Shown: positions 7,993 to 17,780, numbered from the stretch's first letter. The stretch is DNA of 50,409 nt from an uncultured Oscillibacter sp. (GCA_947365245.1 CANAWG010000017.1:1-50409); one strand, 5' to 3'. Numbers and translations: made by a program. Notes: generated from the sequence alone by a model not told the origin.

Positions 7993-8022
7993 ATTATAGC
8001 ATTTTTTCTTTTTTATTACACA
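7993..8022 (-). promoter_or_regulatory. promoter of the RNase HI gene
   Basis: Minus strand: TGTGTA (8017-8022), 18 nt, TATAAT (7993-7998) with TG-C extension. Transcription would begin just before the GAGGTGG ribosome binding site of ATG 7972. Confidence 0.55.
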
Positions 8023-8101
8023 CTATTTATTTGTATTTAATCCCATATTGTTTGCTAACTTTTTCACCACACCTGTTTAAAATATTTTCAGGGGTGATTC
8101 T

Positions 8102-8338
8102 GTGAATATTCGTCACTACAAAGAGTGGATAAAAATCGGATTAAACATCCTGTATTATCGAAAAGAACAGCGCTTGACCCAGGAACAGCTTGCTGACGCT
8201 TGTGGCGAGGACGGGATCAGCCGCAATTATATTCAAAGAATTGAAACAGGTGTAAGCTCGTGCAGTCTGGACACATTAATCGACATTGCAGAGGCTCTGA
8301 ATATTCCCTTATACAAGCTCTTTGAATTTAAAGAATGA
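8102..8338 (+). CDS. small XRE/Cro-type helix-turn-helix regulator
   Basis: 78 aa; GTG start at 8102 with AGGGGTGAT 4-12 nt upstream. The HTH is LTQEQLADACGEDGISRNYIQRIETG, followed by LDTLIDIAEALNIPLYKLFEF, the usual end of an HTH_3 domain. There is no second domain, so it is probably a single-domain DNA-binding repressor or chromosomal house-keeping regulator. It is divergent from the RNase HI gene across a 130-bp AT-rich region, far lower in GC than the surroundings. The target is unknown; it may control itself and the divergent gene. Confidence 0.85.
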   Translation: MNIRHYKEWIKIGLNILYYRKEQRLTQEQLADACGEDGISRNYIQRIETGVSSCSLDTLIDIAEALNIPLYKLFEFKE

Positions 8339-8371
8339 GGACGCGGAGAAATCCGCGTCCTCATTCTTTTC
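8334..8371 (+). terminator. terminator of the HTH gene, overlapping its stop codon
   Basis: TGAGGACGCGGA / TCCGCGTCCTCA stem with GAAA loop, followed by TTCTTTT. The gene's TGA is part of the stem. Confidence 0.85.
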
Positions 8372-8382
8372 GTTCTTTCGGG

Positions 8383-8672
8383 GCCATGCGCGAAGCGCGG
8401 GCAGAGGAGCTGGAGGCCTTGCGTCCACGCAGCAGGTTATCTCCGCAGCTCCGATGAATGGAGAAAACCCTCGGAGGGCACCCCAAGCGTTCTCTTTTCT
8501 CTTCCACCGTGCACGGCGCATTCTCTTTTCTCTCGCAAGAGAGAGAAAAGAGAATGGGGGGTGCATTCCCAGCACGGGCAAAGCCCGTGCGTCGTCCCCG
8601 GCCCGAGGCCGGAAAACCCCCGTCCCGCGCCCGCGGCGCGAAGCCTCCCGTCCCCGGCCCGCCAGGGCGGGA
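8383..8672 (+). repeat. dispersed hairpin-array element, copy 1
   Basis: The order of parts is: GCGCGAAGCGCGGGCAGAGG; TTGCGTCCACGCAG; GATGAATGGAGAAAACCC with GGAGGGCACCCC; a polypyrimidine/polypurine hairpin (CATTCTCTTTTCTCTC paired with GAGAGAAAAGAGAATG); GTGCATTCCC; then four short GC hairpins: GCACGGGC-AAA-GCCCGTGC, CCGGCC-CGA-GGCCGG, CGCGCC-CGC-GGCGCG, CCCGCC-AG-GGCGGG. The last three are preceded by CGTCCC. The array ends 1 nt from the gyrA stop codon. It is not a coding sequence. This is the reference copy for the family in this window. Confidence 0.9.
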
Positions 8673-8673
8673 A

Positions 8674-11181
<2,508 letters not shown>

Positions 11182-11234
11182 TGACTATAGTTCCTCCTTG
11201 TTAGAGGTTGATTGACTTGATTCGTTGATACCGA

Positions 11235-11669
11235 AATTTTCGCGCCACGGGCGCGGGACGGGAAATGCACCCCCCATTTCTCTTTTCTCTCTCTTGCGAG
11301 AGAAAAGAGAAACGGGCCGTGCACGGTCCTCGTCGGAAGAAACTCCGCCGCTCCATTTCCGGCTGGCGCCGAAAATTCCGCTTGAGCTCCGTTCCTTCCT
11401 CCTCTCCCCGCCAGACCCGCTTCGCTGGGCTCCGGCGGGGGCCCCAATCCAAGAGAACGCCGGGGCGAAAATTTGACGTTCGTCAAATTTCGCCCAAAAA
11501 TACGGGGGCTGTCCTGAATCGGTGCCAATGTAAACCGCCAGACTTCTACCGGGTGCGTCTGACTTTTTATCTCGCGGAGGTGCGTCCCCGCATTTGCAGG
11601 TGCCTGCGAGGCTGTTTTGCTGCTTTGATGCAAGGCCCCTGGCTCCTCTGCCCGCGCTTCGCGCATGGC
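11235..11669 (-). repeat. dispersed hairpin-array element, copy 2 (mosaic, reverse orientation)
   Basis: Read on the minus strand: the 5' block GCGCGAAGCGCGGGCAGAGG (about 11646-11669), the TTGCATCAAAGCAGC variant, then about 280 bp that does not match the other copies. The CCGTGCACGG motif, the purine/pyrimidine hairpin and GTGCAT (11260-11331) follow, and the copy ends in one GC hairpin CGCGCC-CGT-GGCGCG. The foreign middle part holds a perfect palindrome AATTTGACG/CGTCAAATT (about 11470-11490) and a relative of the 208-bp unit found behind nadE (11340-11450). No gene lies in it. Confidence 0.75.
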
Positions 11670-11732
11670 CGGTCCTGTATGAAGAAGAGAGTTCGTTTAC
11701 CGATAGTAGAAAGGGGAGCCGCCCGCCCGCAC

Positions 11733-11999
11733 CCGGGTATGCGCGAAGCGCGGGAGTAGGCGCTAGGGGCCTTGCGTCCACGCAGCGTCAACCGCCAGCA
11801 CTACCGATGAGTGGAGAAAACCCCGGAGGGCACCCTAAGCGTTCTCTTTTCTCTTCCACCGTGCACGGCGCATTCTCTTTTCTCTCGCAAGAGAGAGAAA
11901 AGAGAATGGGGGGTGCATCCCCAGACACGCCGGAACGGCGTGTCGTTCGTCCCGCGCCCGTGGCGCGAAAAACTCCCGTCCCCGCCCCGTGGGCGGGCG
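11733..11999 (+). repeat. dispersed hairpin-array element, copy 3
   Basis: All blocks are in the same order as copy 1. Its hairpin units are ACACGCCG-GAA-CGGCGTGT, CGCGCC-CGT-GGCGCG and CCGCCC-CGT-GGGCGG. The array runs directly into the stop codon of the minus-strand HTH gene at 12000. Together with copy 2 it fills the whole 818-bp gap upstream of gyrA; no separate gyrA promoter is recognisable there. Confidence 0.88.
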
Positions 12000-12221
12000 T
12001 CACTCCCGCTCCTGGGAGCGTCCCAGCAGATAATCTGTGGTAACACCAAAATAATCCGCCAGGGTGCATAATGTCAAGGTGGGAATATTGATTTTCCCCT
12101 TTTCCATACGCTGGTAATGGCCCTGTGTAATGCCTAATAGCTCCGCGATGTCCGATTGATGAAGCGTTTTTTCATTTCTGAGCAGGCAAAGCCGCTCCCC
12201 TAAAATTTTTAGAGTTTCCAT
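12000..12221 (-). CDS. XRE-family transcriptional repressor
   Basis: 73 aa from ATG 12221 (AAGGAG 7 nt upstream); the longer open frame is non-coding leader. The HTH is TLHQSDIAELLGITQGHYQRME with KGKINIPTLTLCTLADYFGV and TTDYLLGRS, a Cro/CI-type domain (HTH_3) of normal size. Divergent from the 12297 gene. The 60 bp between them holds a consensus promoter flanked by TATAGC-type inverted repeats, which this protein probably binds. Its coding end touches the hairpin array of repeat copy 3. Confidence 0.9.
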   Translation of the reverse strand: METLKILGERLCLLRNEKTLHQSDIAELLGITQGHYQRMEKGKINIPTLTLCTLADYFGVTTDYLLGRSQERE

Positions 12222-12232
12222 AGATATACTCC

Positions 12233-12288
12233 TTGACATATAGCATTTAATGCCATATAATGATATAGCATAAAAAGCTATATGGGGG
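12233..12288 (+). promoter_or_regulatory. consensus promoter with two inverted-repeat operators
   Basis: TTGACA (12233-12238), 17 nt, TATAAT (12256-12261), a perfect sigma-A promoter for the plus-strand gene. Two related palindromes overlap it: TATAGCA-N5-TGCCATA (12239-12257), covering spacer and -10, and TATAGC-N7-GCTATA (12264-12282), covering the start region. This arrangement fits strong repression by the divergent XRE protein. GGGGG at 12284-12288 serves as the downstream ribosome binding site. Confidence 0.8.
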
Positions 12289-12296
12289 TAATGATG

Positions 12297-12551
12297 ATGA
12301 ATCCAATTGACGAAAAACTCTTTGACTATTACTGTCATCCCATCCTGCGGGACGCGGAAAACTTCGACGAGCCCGCCCTGCGGAAGCTCATGGATGAATT
12401 CTCTCTCACCGGGGAGGCCCGCCGGAAGATGACGGACGCCATCTTTGACAACTACCTCCAGTGGTCCCTGGACGCCTTCGCCGTGGGCCTCCACCTGGGG
12501 CTGTCACTCCACGGTGATGTCCGCCGCGGACGCCCCCAGCAGGTCCAGTAG
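12297..12551 (+). CDS. small protein of unknown function under repressor control
   Basis: 84 aa from ATG 12297; three consecutive ATG codons (12291, 12294, 12297) are possible and the third is best spaced from GGGGG. The sequence MNPIDEKLFDYYCHPILRDA... is acidic, helical and has no Cys pairs or membrane segment: a helix near LRKLMDEFSLTGEARRKMTD, then FDNYLQWSLDAFAVGLHLGL. I do not recognise the family with certainty; it resembles small phage/ICE-associated proteins expressed under an XRE repressor. Its 3' end overlaps the convergent ybaK gene by 48 nt. Confidence 0.65.
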   Translation: MNPIDEKLFDYYCHPILRDAENFDEPALRKLMDEFSLTGEARRKMTDAIFDNYLQWSLDAFAVGLHLGLSLHGDVRRGRPQQVQ

Positions 12552-13004
12552 CGCCTGGGGCGCAAGCTCCACCTGGGCGCCGATCTTCCCGCCGGAGATA
12601 TAGATGGTCTCATAGTCCAGCGCCGTCTTGTGAAACACCGTGGGATACCGCTTCTTCATCCCCACGGGACTGCACCCGCCCCGGATGTATCCCGTGACCT
12701 CGTTGATCTCCGCCACGCGGAGCAGCTCCACCGACTTCTCCCCCACGGCCCGGGCCGCCTTCTTCAGGTCCAGGCTCTCCGGCGCGGGCACCTCGAAGAC
12801 GTAGATCCCCCCGGAGGCCCCCCGGGCCGCCAGGGTCTTGAAGCCCCGGGCGGGGTCCTGGCCCAGGGCCTCCGCCACGTGGAGACCATACGCCCGGGTG
12901 CCCTCCGGGCCCTGGGTCTCCTCATAGAAATGGGCGGTGTAGGGGATCTTCTTCTGGTCCAGAATCCGCATCACGTTGGTCTTTTCCTCTTTGTGCTTTG
13001 CCAT
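12504..13004 (-). CDS. ybaK: Cys-tRNA(Pro)/Cys-tRNA(Cys) deacylase, YbaK/EbsC family
   Basis: 166 aa. A stand-alone editing domain that hydrolyses Cys mischarged on tRNA-Pro. Family signatures: PYTAHFYEET at the start, FKTLAARGASGGIYVFEVPA, DLKKAARAVGEKSVELL with the conserved Lys, and the GYIRGGCSPVGMKKRYPTV motif typical of YbaK. Length is as expected (about 160 aa). The ribosome binding site AGGTGAG includes the stop codon of the upstream DMT transporter gene, so the two are coupled in one minus-strand operon. Confidence 0.95.
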   Translation of the reverse strand: MAKHKEEKTNVMRILDQKKIPYTAHFYEETQGPEGTRAYGLHVAEALGQDPARGFKTLAARGASGGIYVFEVPAPESLDLKKAARAVGEKSVELLRVAEINEVTGYIRGGCSPVGMKKRYPTVFHKTALDYETIYISGGKIGAQVELAPQALLDLLGASAADITVE

Positions 13005-13007
13005 GTC

Positions 13008-13892
13008 TCACCTCAGAATATACACGCCCGCCAGGACGCACAGAATGCCCGCGACGGCCGCGGGGGTCAGGGGCTCTCCAAACGCCAGTACCCCCACCAG
13101 CGCGGCCGCCGCCGGCTCCAGGCTCGCCGCGATGGAGGCCCTGCCGGCCTCCACCCGGGCCAAACCCCGGGTGTACAGGATGTACGGCGCCACGGTGGAG
13201 AACACCACCAGCCCCAGCGCCAGCAGCCACTGGCGGGGGCTTTGCAGCGCCGCCGCCAGCCGCCCCGGCCGCAGCAGCACCAAAGACGCGGGCCCCGCGA
13301 AGAGGAACGTCCACACCGTCACGGTCATGGGACCGTAGTGGGCCAGAGCGTACCGGCCGAAGACGCTGTACAGCGCGTAGAAGAACCCGGCCCCCAGGCC
13401 CAGCGCCACGCCCCCGGCCGTCACCGCCACGTCCCCGGCGAAGACGCCGCACACCAGCGCGCAGCCCAGGAGGGTCAGCGCCAGGGCCAGGAGCTTCTTC
13501 TTTGTCACGGGCTCGTGCCACAGCACCGCCGACAGCACCACCACAAAGGACGGCGCGGTGTACAGCAGCACGGACGCCGCCGCCAACGAGCAGATCCGCT
13601 GGCAGGAGAAGTAGCACACCGTGAACAGCAGCACGCTGACAACGCCGGTGCCGAAGAAGTACTTCAGGTGCTCCCGCCGGACGCGGAACACGCTGCGATC
13701 CCTGATCGCGAACACCGCCGAGAGCAGCAGCATCCCGCCGAAGTTCCGCACCACCACGATGTCCGTGGGGGTGAAGCCCCCGGCCATCAGGCCGCGGTTC
13801 CACAGGCCGATCATGCCCCACAGCACCGCCGCCGCTAAAATGGAGGCGTACGCCCCGCCTTTCGGGGCGGTCTTTTTTTCTCTCTTTTCCAT
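13008..13892 (-). CDS. DMT/EamA-family membrane transporter
   Basis: 294 aa from ATG 13892 (GGGAGGA 8 nt upstream, TGATG overlap with the preceding gene); GTG 13907 is possible but less likely. About ten hydrophobic helices form two EamA repeats: AAAVLWGMIGLWNRGLM opens the first, LGLGAGFFYALYSVFGRYAL the second, and GILCVLAGVYILR ends it. Such proteins export or import small metabolites at the inner membrane; the substrate is not predictable. Conserved acidic/aromatic residues of the LLYTAPSFVVVLSAVLWHEP segment are present. Co-transcribed with the MBOAT/DHHW genes and ybaK. Confidence 0.9.
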   Translation of the reverse strand: MEKREKKTAPKGGAYASILAAAVLWGMIGLWNRGLMAGGFTPTDIVVVRNFGGMLLLSAVFAIRDRSVFRVRREHLKYFFGTGVVSVLLFTVCYFSCQRICSLAAASVLLYTAPSFVVVLSAVLWHEPVTKKKLLALALTLLGCALVCGVFAGDVAVTAGGVALGLGAGFFYALYSVFGRYALAHYGPMTVTVWTFLFAGPASLVLLRPGRLAAALQSPRQWLLALGLVVFSTVAPYILYTRGLARVEAGRASIAASLEPAAAALVGVLAFGEPLTPAAVAGILCVLAGVYILR

Positions 13893-15085
13893 CACGGGTC
13901 CTCCCACACGTTGTTGTTGCCGCCGCCCAGGTAGTAGAACGTGTCGTTCTGGACGCAGAGCACGATGTCGGGGCGGTATGTGTCGACATACGCCCGCAGG
14001 GACATCCCGTCGTAGTGCCGCAGGTCCAGAATCCGGGTCTCGTTGAAGGAGGCGTACAGCAGCGTCTCCAGGGCGTTGGTGAAAGAGTCTCCGAAAATCA
14101 GGGCGTTGGGCAGGTCCGGGCGGTCCGTCTCCAGCACCGTCTCGGCGAAGTCCCCGCCCATGTAGAGGTTATAGGTGGCGGGCAGGTAGTCCGCCTCCGG
14201 CAGGGCGAAGAGGGGTTTATCCGACGGCTGGCCGTTGTCGTACCGGGTGAAGGGCACCGGGTCCCTCTGCACGCCGATGACGGCCCGCTCGTCATTGGGC
14301 CAGAGGTTGTAGAGCTTGCGGTTCCGGGTGGCGATATAGGGGTTGGGCAGCTCCCGGAATTCCAGGTCCTCCTCTGTCAATACCGGCAGGTCCCAGCCCG
14401 CCTCCGCCAGGTGGTCCAGGACCGCCCGGTAGGCGGCGTAGGCGCCGTAATAGTTGTAGTGATGGTCCACAGCGGAGTAGTATTCCGACCGGTGTCCCTG
14501 GGCGTCGTACACCGCGCCCATGTCCAGAAAGTCCACCCCCGCCGCCGCCATGGCCCGCGCGTAGGCGGCGTCCCCGGCGGCGGCCTCCGTGTTGTGGCGG
14601 GAGAGGTAATCGGGGTATCTGTCCCGGAAGTAGACCCGCTGCTCCGGGATCCCTACATAGCAGAACGTGCCGCCGCAGGCGCGGATATGGGCGCTGAGCT
14701 TCCCGAAGGGCTCCGCCGCAGCGGCGGCCAGGGCCGGGTACTCCTCCGCCGCCCGCTCCTCATAGGGGAGCAGCGGCAGCAGCACGTCCCCGGCGATTAC
14801 CACCTCGTTCACCGCGGGACGGTGCAGCAGCTTCAGCTGTGCCGCCGTGTCCGCTTTCAGCAGCGTGGTGCGGCCCGGCACGTGGTCGGAGTACCAGCTC
14901 TCCAGGTCCGCGCCCAGGGTCCCTGTCCACAGGGCCTCCGCCGTGAGGTTGGGGAGCTCCGCCAGGGACCGGTTTTCATAGTAGGCGGTGGTATCCTTGC
15001 GGGAATAGAGGGCCGTCCCGGCGGGCACCGCCAGCAGCGCCGTCAGCAGGCAGAGGAGAAAGGCCCGCTGTGAAAATTTTTCCAT
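13892..15085 (-). CDS. DHHW/AlgX-like SGNH-type protein, partner of the MBOAT acyltransferase
   Basis: 397 aa with an N-terminal signal anchor (FLLCLLTALLAVPAGTALY). Typical DHHW family features: ENRSLAELPNLT near the start, the DHHYNYYGAYAAYRAV motif (about 210), and GDSFTNALETLLYASFNETR (about 330) as the SGNH Ser block. These proteins transfer acetyl groups, delivered across the membrane by an MBOAT protein, to extracellular polysaccharide or cell-wall glycans. The MBOAT gene lies 12 nt upstream in the same operon. The stop overlaps the start of the DMT transporter gene. Confidence 0.9.
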   Translation of the reverse strand: MEKFSQRAFLLCLLTALLAVPAGTALYSRKDTTAYYENRSLAELPNLTAEALWTGTLGADLESWYSDHVPGRTTLLKADTAAQLKLLHRPAVNEVVIAGDVLLPLLPYEERAAEEYPALAAAAAEPFGKLSAHIRACGGTFCYVGIPEQRVYFRDRYPDYLSRHNTEAAAGDAAYARAMAAAGVDFLDMGAVYDAQGHRSEYYSAVDHHYNYYGAYAAYRAVLDHLAEAGWDLPVLTEEDLEFRELPNPYIATRNRKLYNLWPNDERAVIGVQRDPVPFTRYDNGQPSDKPLFALPEADYLPATYNLYMGGDFAETVLETDRPDLPNALIFGDSFTNALETLLYASFNETRILDLRHYDGMSLRAYVDTYRPDIVLCVQNDTFYYLGGGNNNVWEDP

Positions 15086-15097
15086 ATCCGGGCCTCC

Positions 15098-16519
15098 TTA
15101 AAACTGGAAGTAGAGAAACGAGCGGAACGTGGAGCTCAGCAGCCGCACCGTGGAGAGCCCCAGCAGGCACAGCGCCAGCAGCTTTGGCCCCAGGGCCAGA
15201 ATCACCGCCGCGGTCCGGCTCCCGGTTTCCCGCCGCCGCTCCAGGCGGCCGGAGAGCCAGACCTTTACGGGCAGTGCCGCCGGAAGGGCGATGACCCACT
15301 CCCAGGCGTACTGCCGCAAATAGAACTCCGCCTCGCCGCTCCAGAGCCCCCCGGGGGCGAAGCCCAGCATGGCGGCGATGACCGCCCCGGCCTGGGACAG
15401 CGTCCCCGCCCGGAACAGCACCCAGCCGAAGTTGATGAGCGCCAGGGCGTAGACGCGGCGCAGAGGGCTGGGGAGCCGCTCCAGGGCGGCGCCCCAGAGG
15501 TATTTCTCCCCCATCAAAAGCGCCGCGTAGTAGAGGCCCCAGATCACGAACGTCCAGGCGGCTCCGTGCCAGAGGCCCGTCAGCAGCCACACCGCCAGGA
15601 GGTTCCAAAGGTGCCGCCCCGGGGAGCAGCGGTTGCCCCCCAGGGGGATGTACACATAGTCCCGGAACCAGCGGGAGAGGGTGATGTGCCACCGCCGCCA
15701 GAACTCCGCGGCGGACCGGGCGAGATAGGGGTAGTCGAAGTTCTCCGGCAGGGGCAGGCCGAAGACCCGCCCCAGGCCCAGGGCCATGTCGGTGTAGCCG
15801 GAGAAGTCGAAGTACAACTGCAGGGTGTAGGCGATGGAGCCGATCCAGGCCAGGCCCACGGTAAGCCGGTCCCCGGCGGCGTAGGCCCCGTTGGCCACGG
15901 CCCCCAGGGCGTCCGCCAGCAGCACTTTCTTCCCCAGGCCGAAGCAGAACCGCACCGCCCCCGCGGAGGCCTCCGAAATGGTCTCCCGCCGGTCCGCCAG
16001 CAGCGGCCCGAAGTCCCCATACCGGACGATGGGCCCCTGGAGCAGCTGGGGGAAGAACGCCATATACAACGCCAGGCGGAGAAAATTCCTCTCCGGCGGG
16101 ATGGTCCCCCGGTACACGTCCGCGAGATAGGAGACGGACTGGAAAGCAAAAAACGAGATGCCCGCCGGCAGCAGAAGATCGGGGACCGCCAGCTCCAGGC
16201 CCAGGGCGTTCAGGTTGTCCAGGAGGAAAGCGGTGTACTTGAAGCAGATCAGCGGCAGCAGGTTCAGCGCGGCGGCGGCCCAGAGGACCGCCCGCCGTCG
16301 CCGCCGCGGCGGGGCCAGCAGCAGCCCCGCCGCCCAGGTCACAAGGCAGGACCAAATCAGCACCGGCAGCAGCCGCAGCCCGCCCCAGGCGTAGAACACC
16401 AGGCTCAGCAGCAGCAGCGCGCCGTTCCGCCCCGCCCGCCGCCGGGCCGGTATGAGAAAATAGCACAGCACCGCCGCCGGCAGAAAGCCGAACAGAAACG
16501 CCATACTGCTGAAAGCCAT
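15098..16519 (-). CDS. MBOAT-family O-acyltransferase (AlgI-like)
   Basis: 473 aa, about ten or more transmembrane helices. AlgI-type landmarks: GISFFAFQSVSYLADVYRG, FFPQLLQGPIVRYGDF, LQLYFDFSGYTDMALGLGRV, EFWRRWHITLSRWFRDYVYI-PLGGN, and the catalytic His in LLTGLWHGAAWTFVIWGLYY. It moves acetyl groups across the membrane for O-acetylation of an exported polymer, acting with the DHHW protein encoded next to it. The polymer is not identified; no glycosyltransferase cluster is in the window. Confidence 0.95.
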   Translation of the reverse strand: MAFSSMAFLFGFLPAAVLCYFLIPARRRAGRNGALLLLSLVFYAWGGLRLLPVLIWSCLVTWAAGLLLAPPRRRRRAVLWAAAALNLLPLICFKYTAFLLDNLNALGLELAVPDLLLPAGISFFAFQSVSYLADVYRGTIPPERNFLRLALYMAFFPQLLQGPIVRYGDFGPLLADRRETISEASAGAVRFCFGLGKKVLLADALGAVANGAYAAGDRLTVGLAWIGSIAYTLQLYFDFSGYTDMALGLGRVFGLPLPENFDYPYLARSAAEFWRRWHITLSRWFRDYVYIPLGGNRCSPGRHLWNLLAVWLLTGLWHGAAWTFVIWGLYYAALLMGEKYLWGAALERLPSPLRRVYALALINFGWVLFRAGTLSQAGAVIAAMLGFAPGGLWSGEAEFYLRQYAWEWVIALPAALPVKVWLSGRLERRRETGSRTAAVILALGPKLLALCLLGLSTVRLLSSTFRSFLYFQF

Positions 16520-16537
16520 GGGATCACTTCACTTTCA

Positions 16538-17287
16538 CTATGGAATCATCCGGAGGGCATAGCAGTACCCCGCCAGCAGGAGGAGGGGCAGCACCACCCA
16601 GCCCGCCTTTTGACAGGCCAGGTAGAAGTCCGAGGGCTCCGGGTCCCGGACGTCGCAGCAGTGCTGGAGGTAGAATACCGTCATGGGGAAGGCAGCGTCC
16701 AGCGCCACGAGGAGCGTGCAGAACAGCATGAGGAAATAGAGCCCCCAGCTGCCCCGGCTCTCCAGCTCCGGCCCCAGAGCGAACCGCAGGGCGGCGTTTT
16801 TGTCCACCTCGAAGTCGTTCCAGGGGTCCAAGGTGCTGCCGGCCCGGATGGTGATGGAGCCCTCCATATCCTGGGCGCCGTCCGGACTGTACCAGCCGTA
16901 GGTGTCCTCCGGGCCGTAGCCGCCCTCGAAGAGCAGCGCCCCGTTTTTGGTAATCCGGACGCCGTCCACCGTGTGGCCGTACTCCGTCCGGATGGGGGCC
17001 AACGGATAGTCCACCACGCACACGTCGTCCAGGACGCCCTCGATGAGAAATTCCACTGTGGTGCGGGTCTCGCTCTCCCGGGTGACGGTGATGTCTACCT
17101 GCGTGCCGTAGACCTTGCCGGCGTAAACAGTGACATTTTGGGCGGGAGAGGAGGGCCGCAGCAGGGTCCCCTCAAAATACGCGCCCCTTTGGGTCCGGCT
17201 GACGGCGGTGAGAATGGCAAACAGCACGGCCATTCCCGCCAGGATTACCAGTACGATTTTTTGAAACCGGGTACGCTCTCCGTCCAT
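16538..17287 (-). CDS. membrane protein of unknown function in the MBOAT operon
   Basis: 249 aa. One N-terminal helix (IVLVILAGMAVLFAILTAV) is followed by an extracellular beta-rich region of about 140 residues (YGTQVDITVTRESETRTTVEFLIEG, GPEDTYGWYSPDG, a WNDFEVDKNAALRFALGPELE segment). Two C-terminal helices (LYFLMLFCTLLVALDAAFPM, WVVLPLLLLAGYCYALRMI) close it. I recognise no family. It sits 18 nt before the MBOAT gene on the same strand, which suggests a role in the same envelope O-acetylation process. That is inference from position only. Confidence 0.8.
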   Translation of the reverse strand: MDGERTRFQKIVLVILAGMAVLFAILTAVSRTQRGAYFEGTLLRPSSPAQNVTVYAGKVYGTQVDITVTRESETRTTVEFLIEGVLDDVCVVDYPLAPIRTEYGHTVDGVRITKNGALLFEGGYGPEDTYGWYSPDGAQDMEGSITIRAGSTLDPWNDFEVDKNAALRFALGPELESRGSWGLYFLMLFCTLLVALDAAFPMTVFYLQHCCDVRDPEPSDFYLACQKAGWVVLPLLLLAGYCYALRMIP

Positions 17288-17302
17288 GGCGCCGTCCCCC
17301 TC

Positions 17303-17680
17303 TCAGTTTTCCAGAATCTCCCGCTGGACATACTTGGGCAGCTTCCCGAGAATCAGCTGATGGGATTTCGCGCACAGGTCCCGCAGGACCTCGTCCGGCA
17401 GGCTGCCGTCCAGGAGGCAGGCGATCCAGAGGCGCTTGTCGCAGTAAAAGCCGGGGAGAATCTCCGGATATTGGGCCCGCAGCAGCTCCGCCTCCGCCGG
17501 GCCGCATTTCAAATTTACCAGGTCGTGGCCGCCGTAGGTCCCGTACTTGGCCTCCGGCGAGCAGACGGCGGCGAAGAGCCTGCCCCGGACCGTGTAGCGG
17601 AACCAGGCCCACTCGATCTTGTAGTCTTTCTCCGCGCCAGGGAGGGAGAGGAGGTATTCGTCCAGCCACTCGTATTTCAT
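17303..17680 (-). CDS. MmcQ/YjbR-family protein
   Basis: 125 aa. Opens with MKYEWLDEYLLSLPGAEKDY and continues with WAWFRYTVRGRLFAAVC, NLKCGPAEAELLRAQYPEILPGFYCDKRLWIACLL and LCAKSHQLILGKLPK, the standard pattern of the MmcQ/YjbR (CyaY-like fold) family: E-W, the VNLKC-P strand, the PG-Y...W segment and the final helix. The family is described as DNA-binding-like, but its role is not established. It lies 15 nt before the unknown membrane protein gene on the minus strand. Confidence 0.9.
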   Translation of the reverse strand: MKYEWLDEYLLSLPGAEKDYKIEWAWFRYTVRGRLFAAVCSPEAKYGTYGGHDLVNLKCGPAEAELLRAQYPEILPGFYCDKRLWIACLLDGSLPDEVLRDLCAKSHQLILGKLPKYVQREILEN

Positions 17681-17695
17681 GGGCGTGCTCCTTTA

Positions 17696-17778
17696 CCGTA
17701 TTTGCGGCGGCGTTCCGCCGCAGCCGCAGGGGCTCCGCCCCTGCACCCCGCAAGCCTTTGAAAAGGCTTGACCGAAAC
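17696..17778 (-). repeat. short dispersed repeat behind uvrB (CAAGCC-CTTTTGAAAGG-type)
   Basis: On the minus strand, directly after the uvrB stop: CAAGCCTTTTCAAAGGCTTG (perfect palindrome), GCGGGGTGCAGGGGCGGAGC-CCCTG (hairpin), then GCGGCGG-AAC-GCCGCCGC. I recall this palindrome-plus-GGGG-hairpin combination as frequent between genes in related gut Clostridia. It may act as a terminator for uvrB. Confidence 0.6.
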
Positions 17779-17780
17779 TT

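Noticed and set aside
8383-8672. Interpretation of the hairpin arrays as a CRISPR array
   Set aside because: The repeated part is the joint CGTCCC and loop, the stems are self-complementary and recur between copies, there are no unique spacers of constant length, and no cas genes are present.
14015-17761. Large plus-strand open frames opposite the MBOAT/DHHW operon
   Set aside because: Antisense shadows of recognisable genes, with Gln/Arg/Gly-rich translations.
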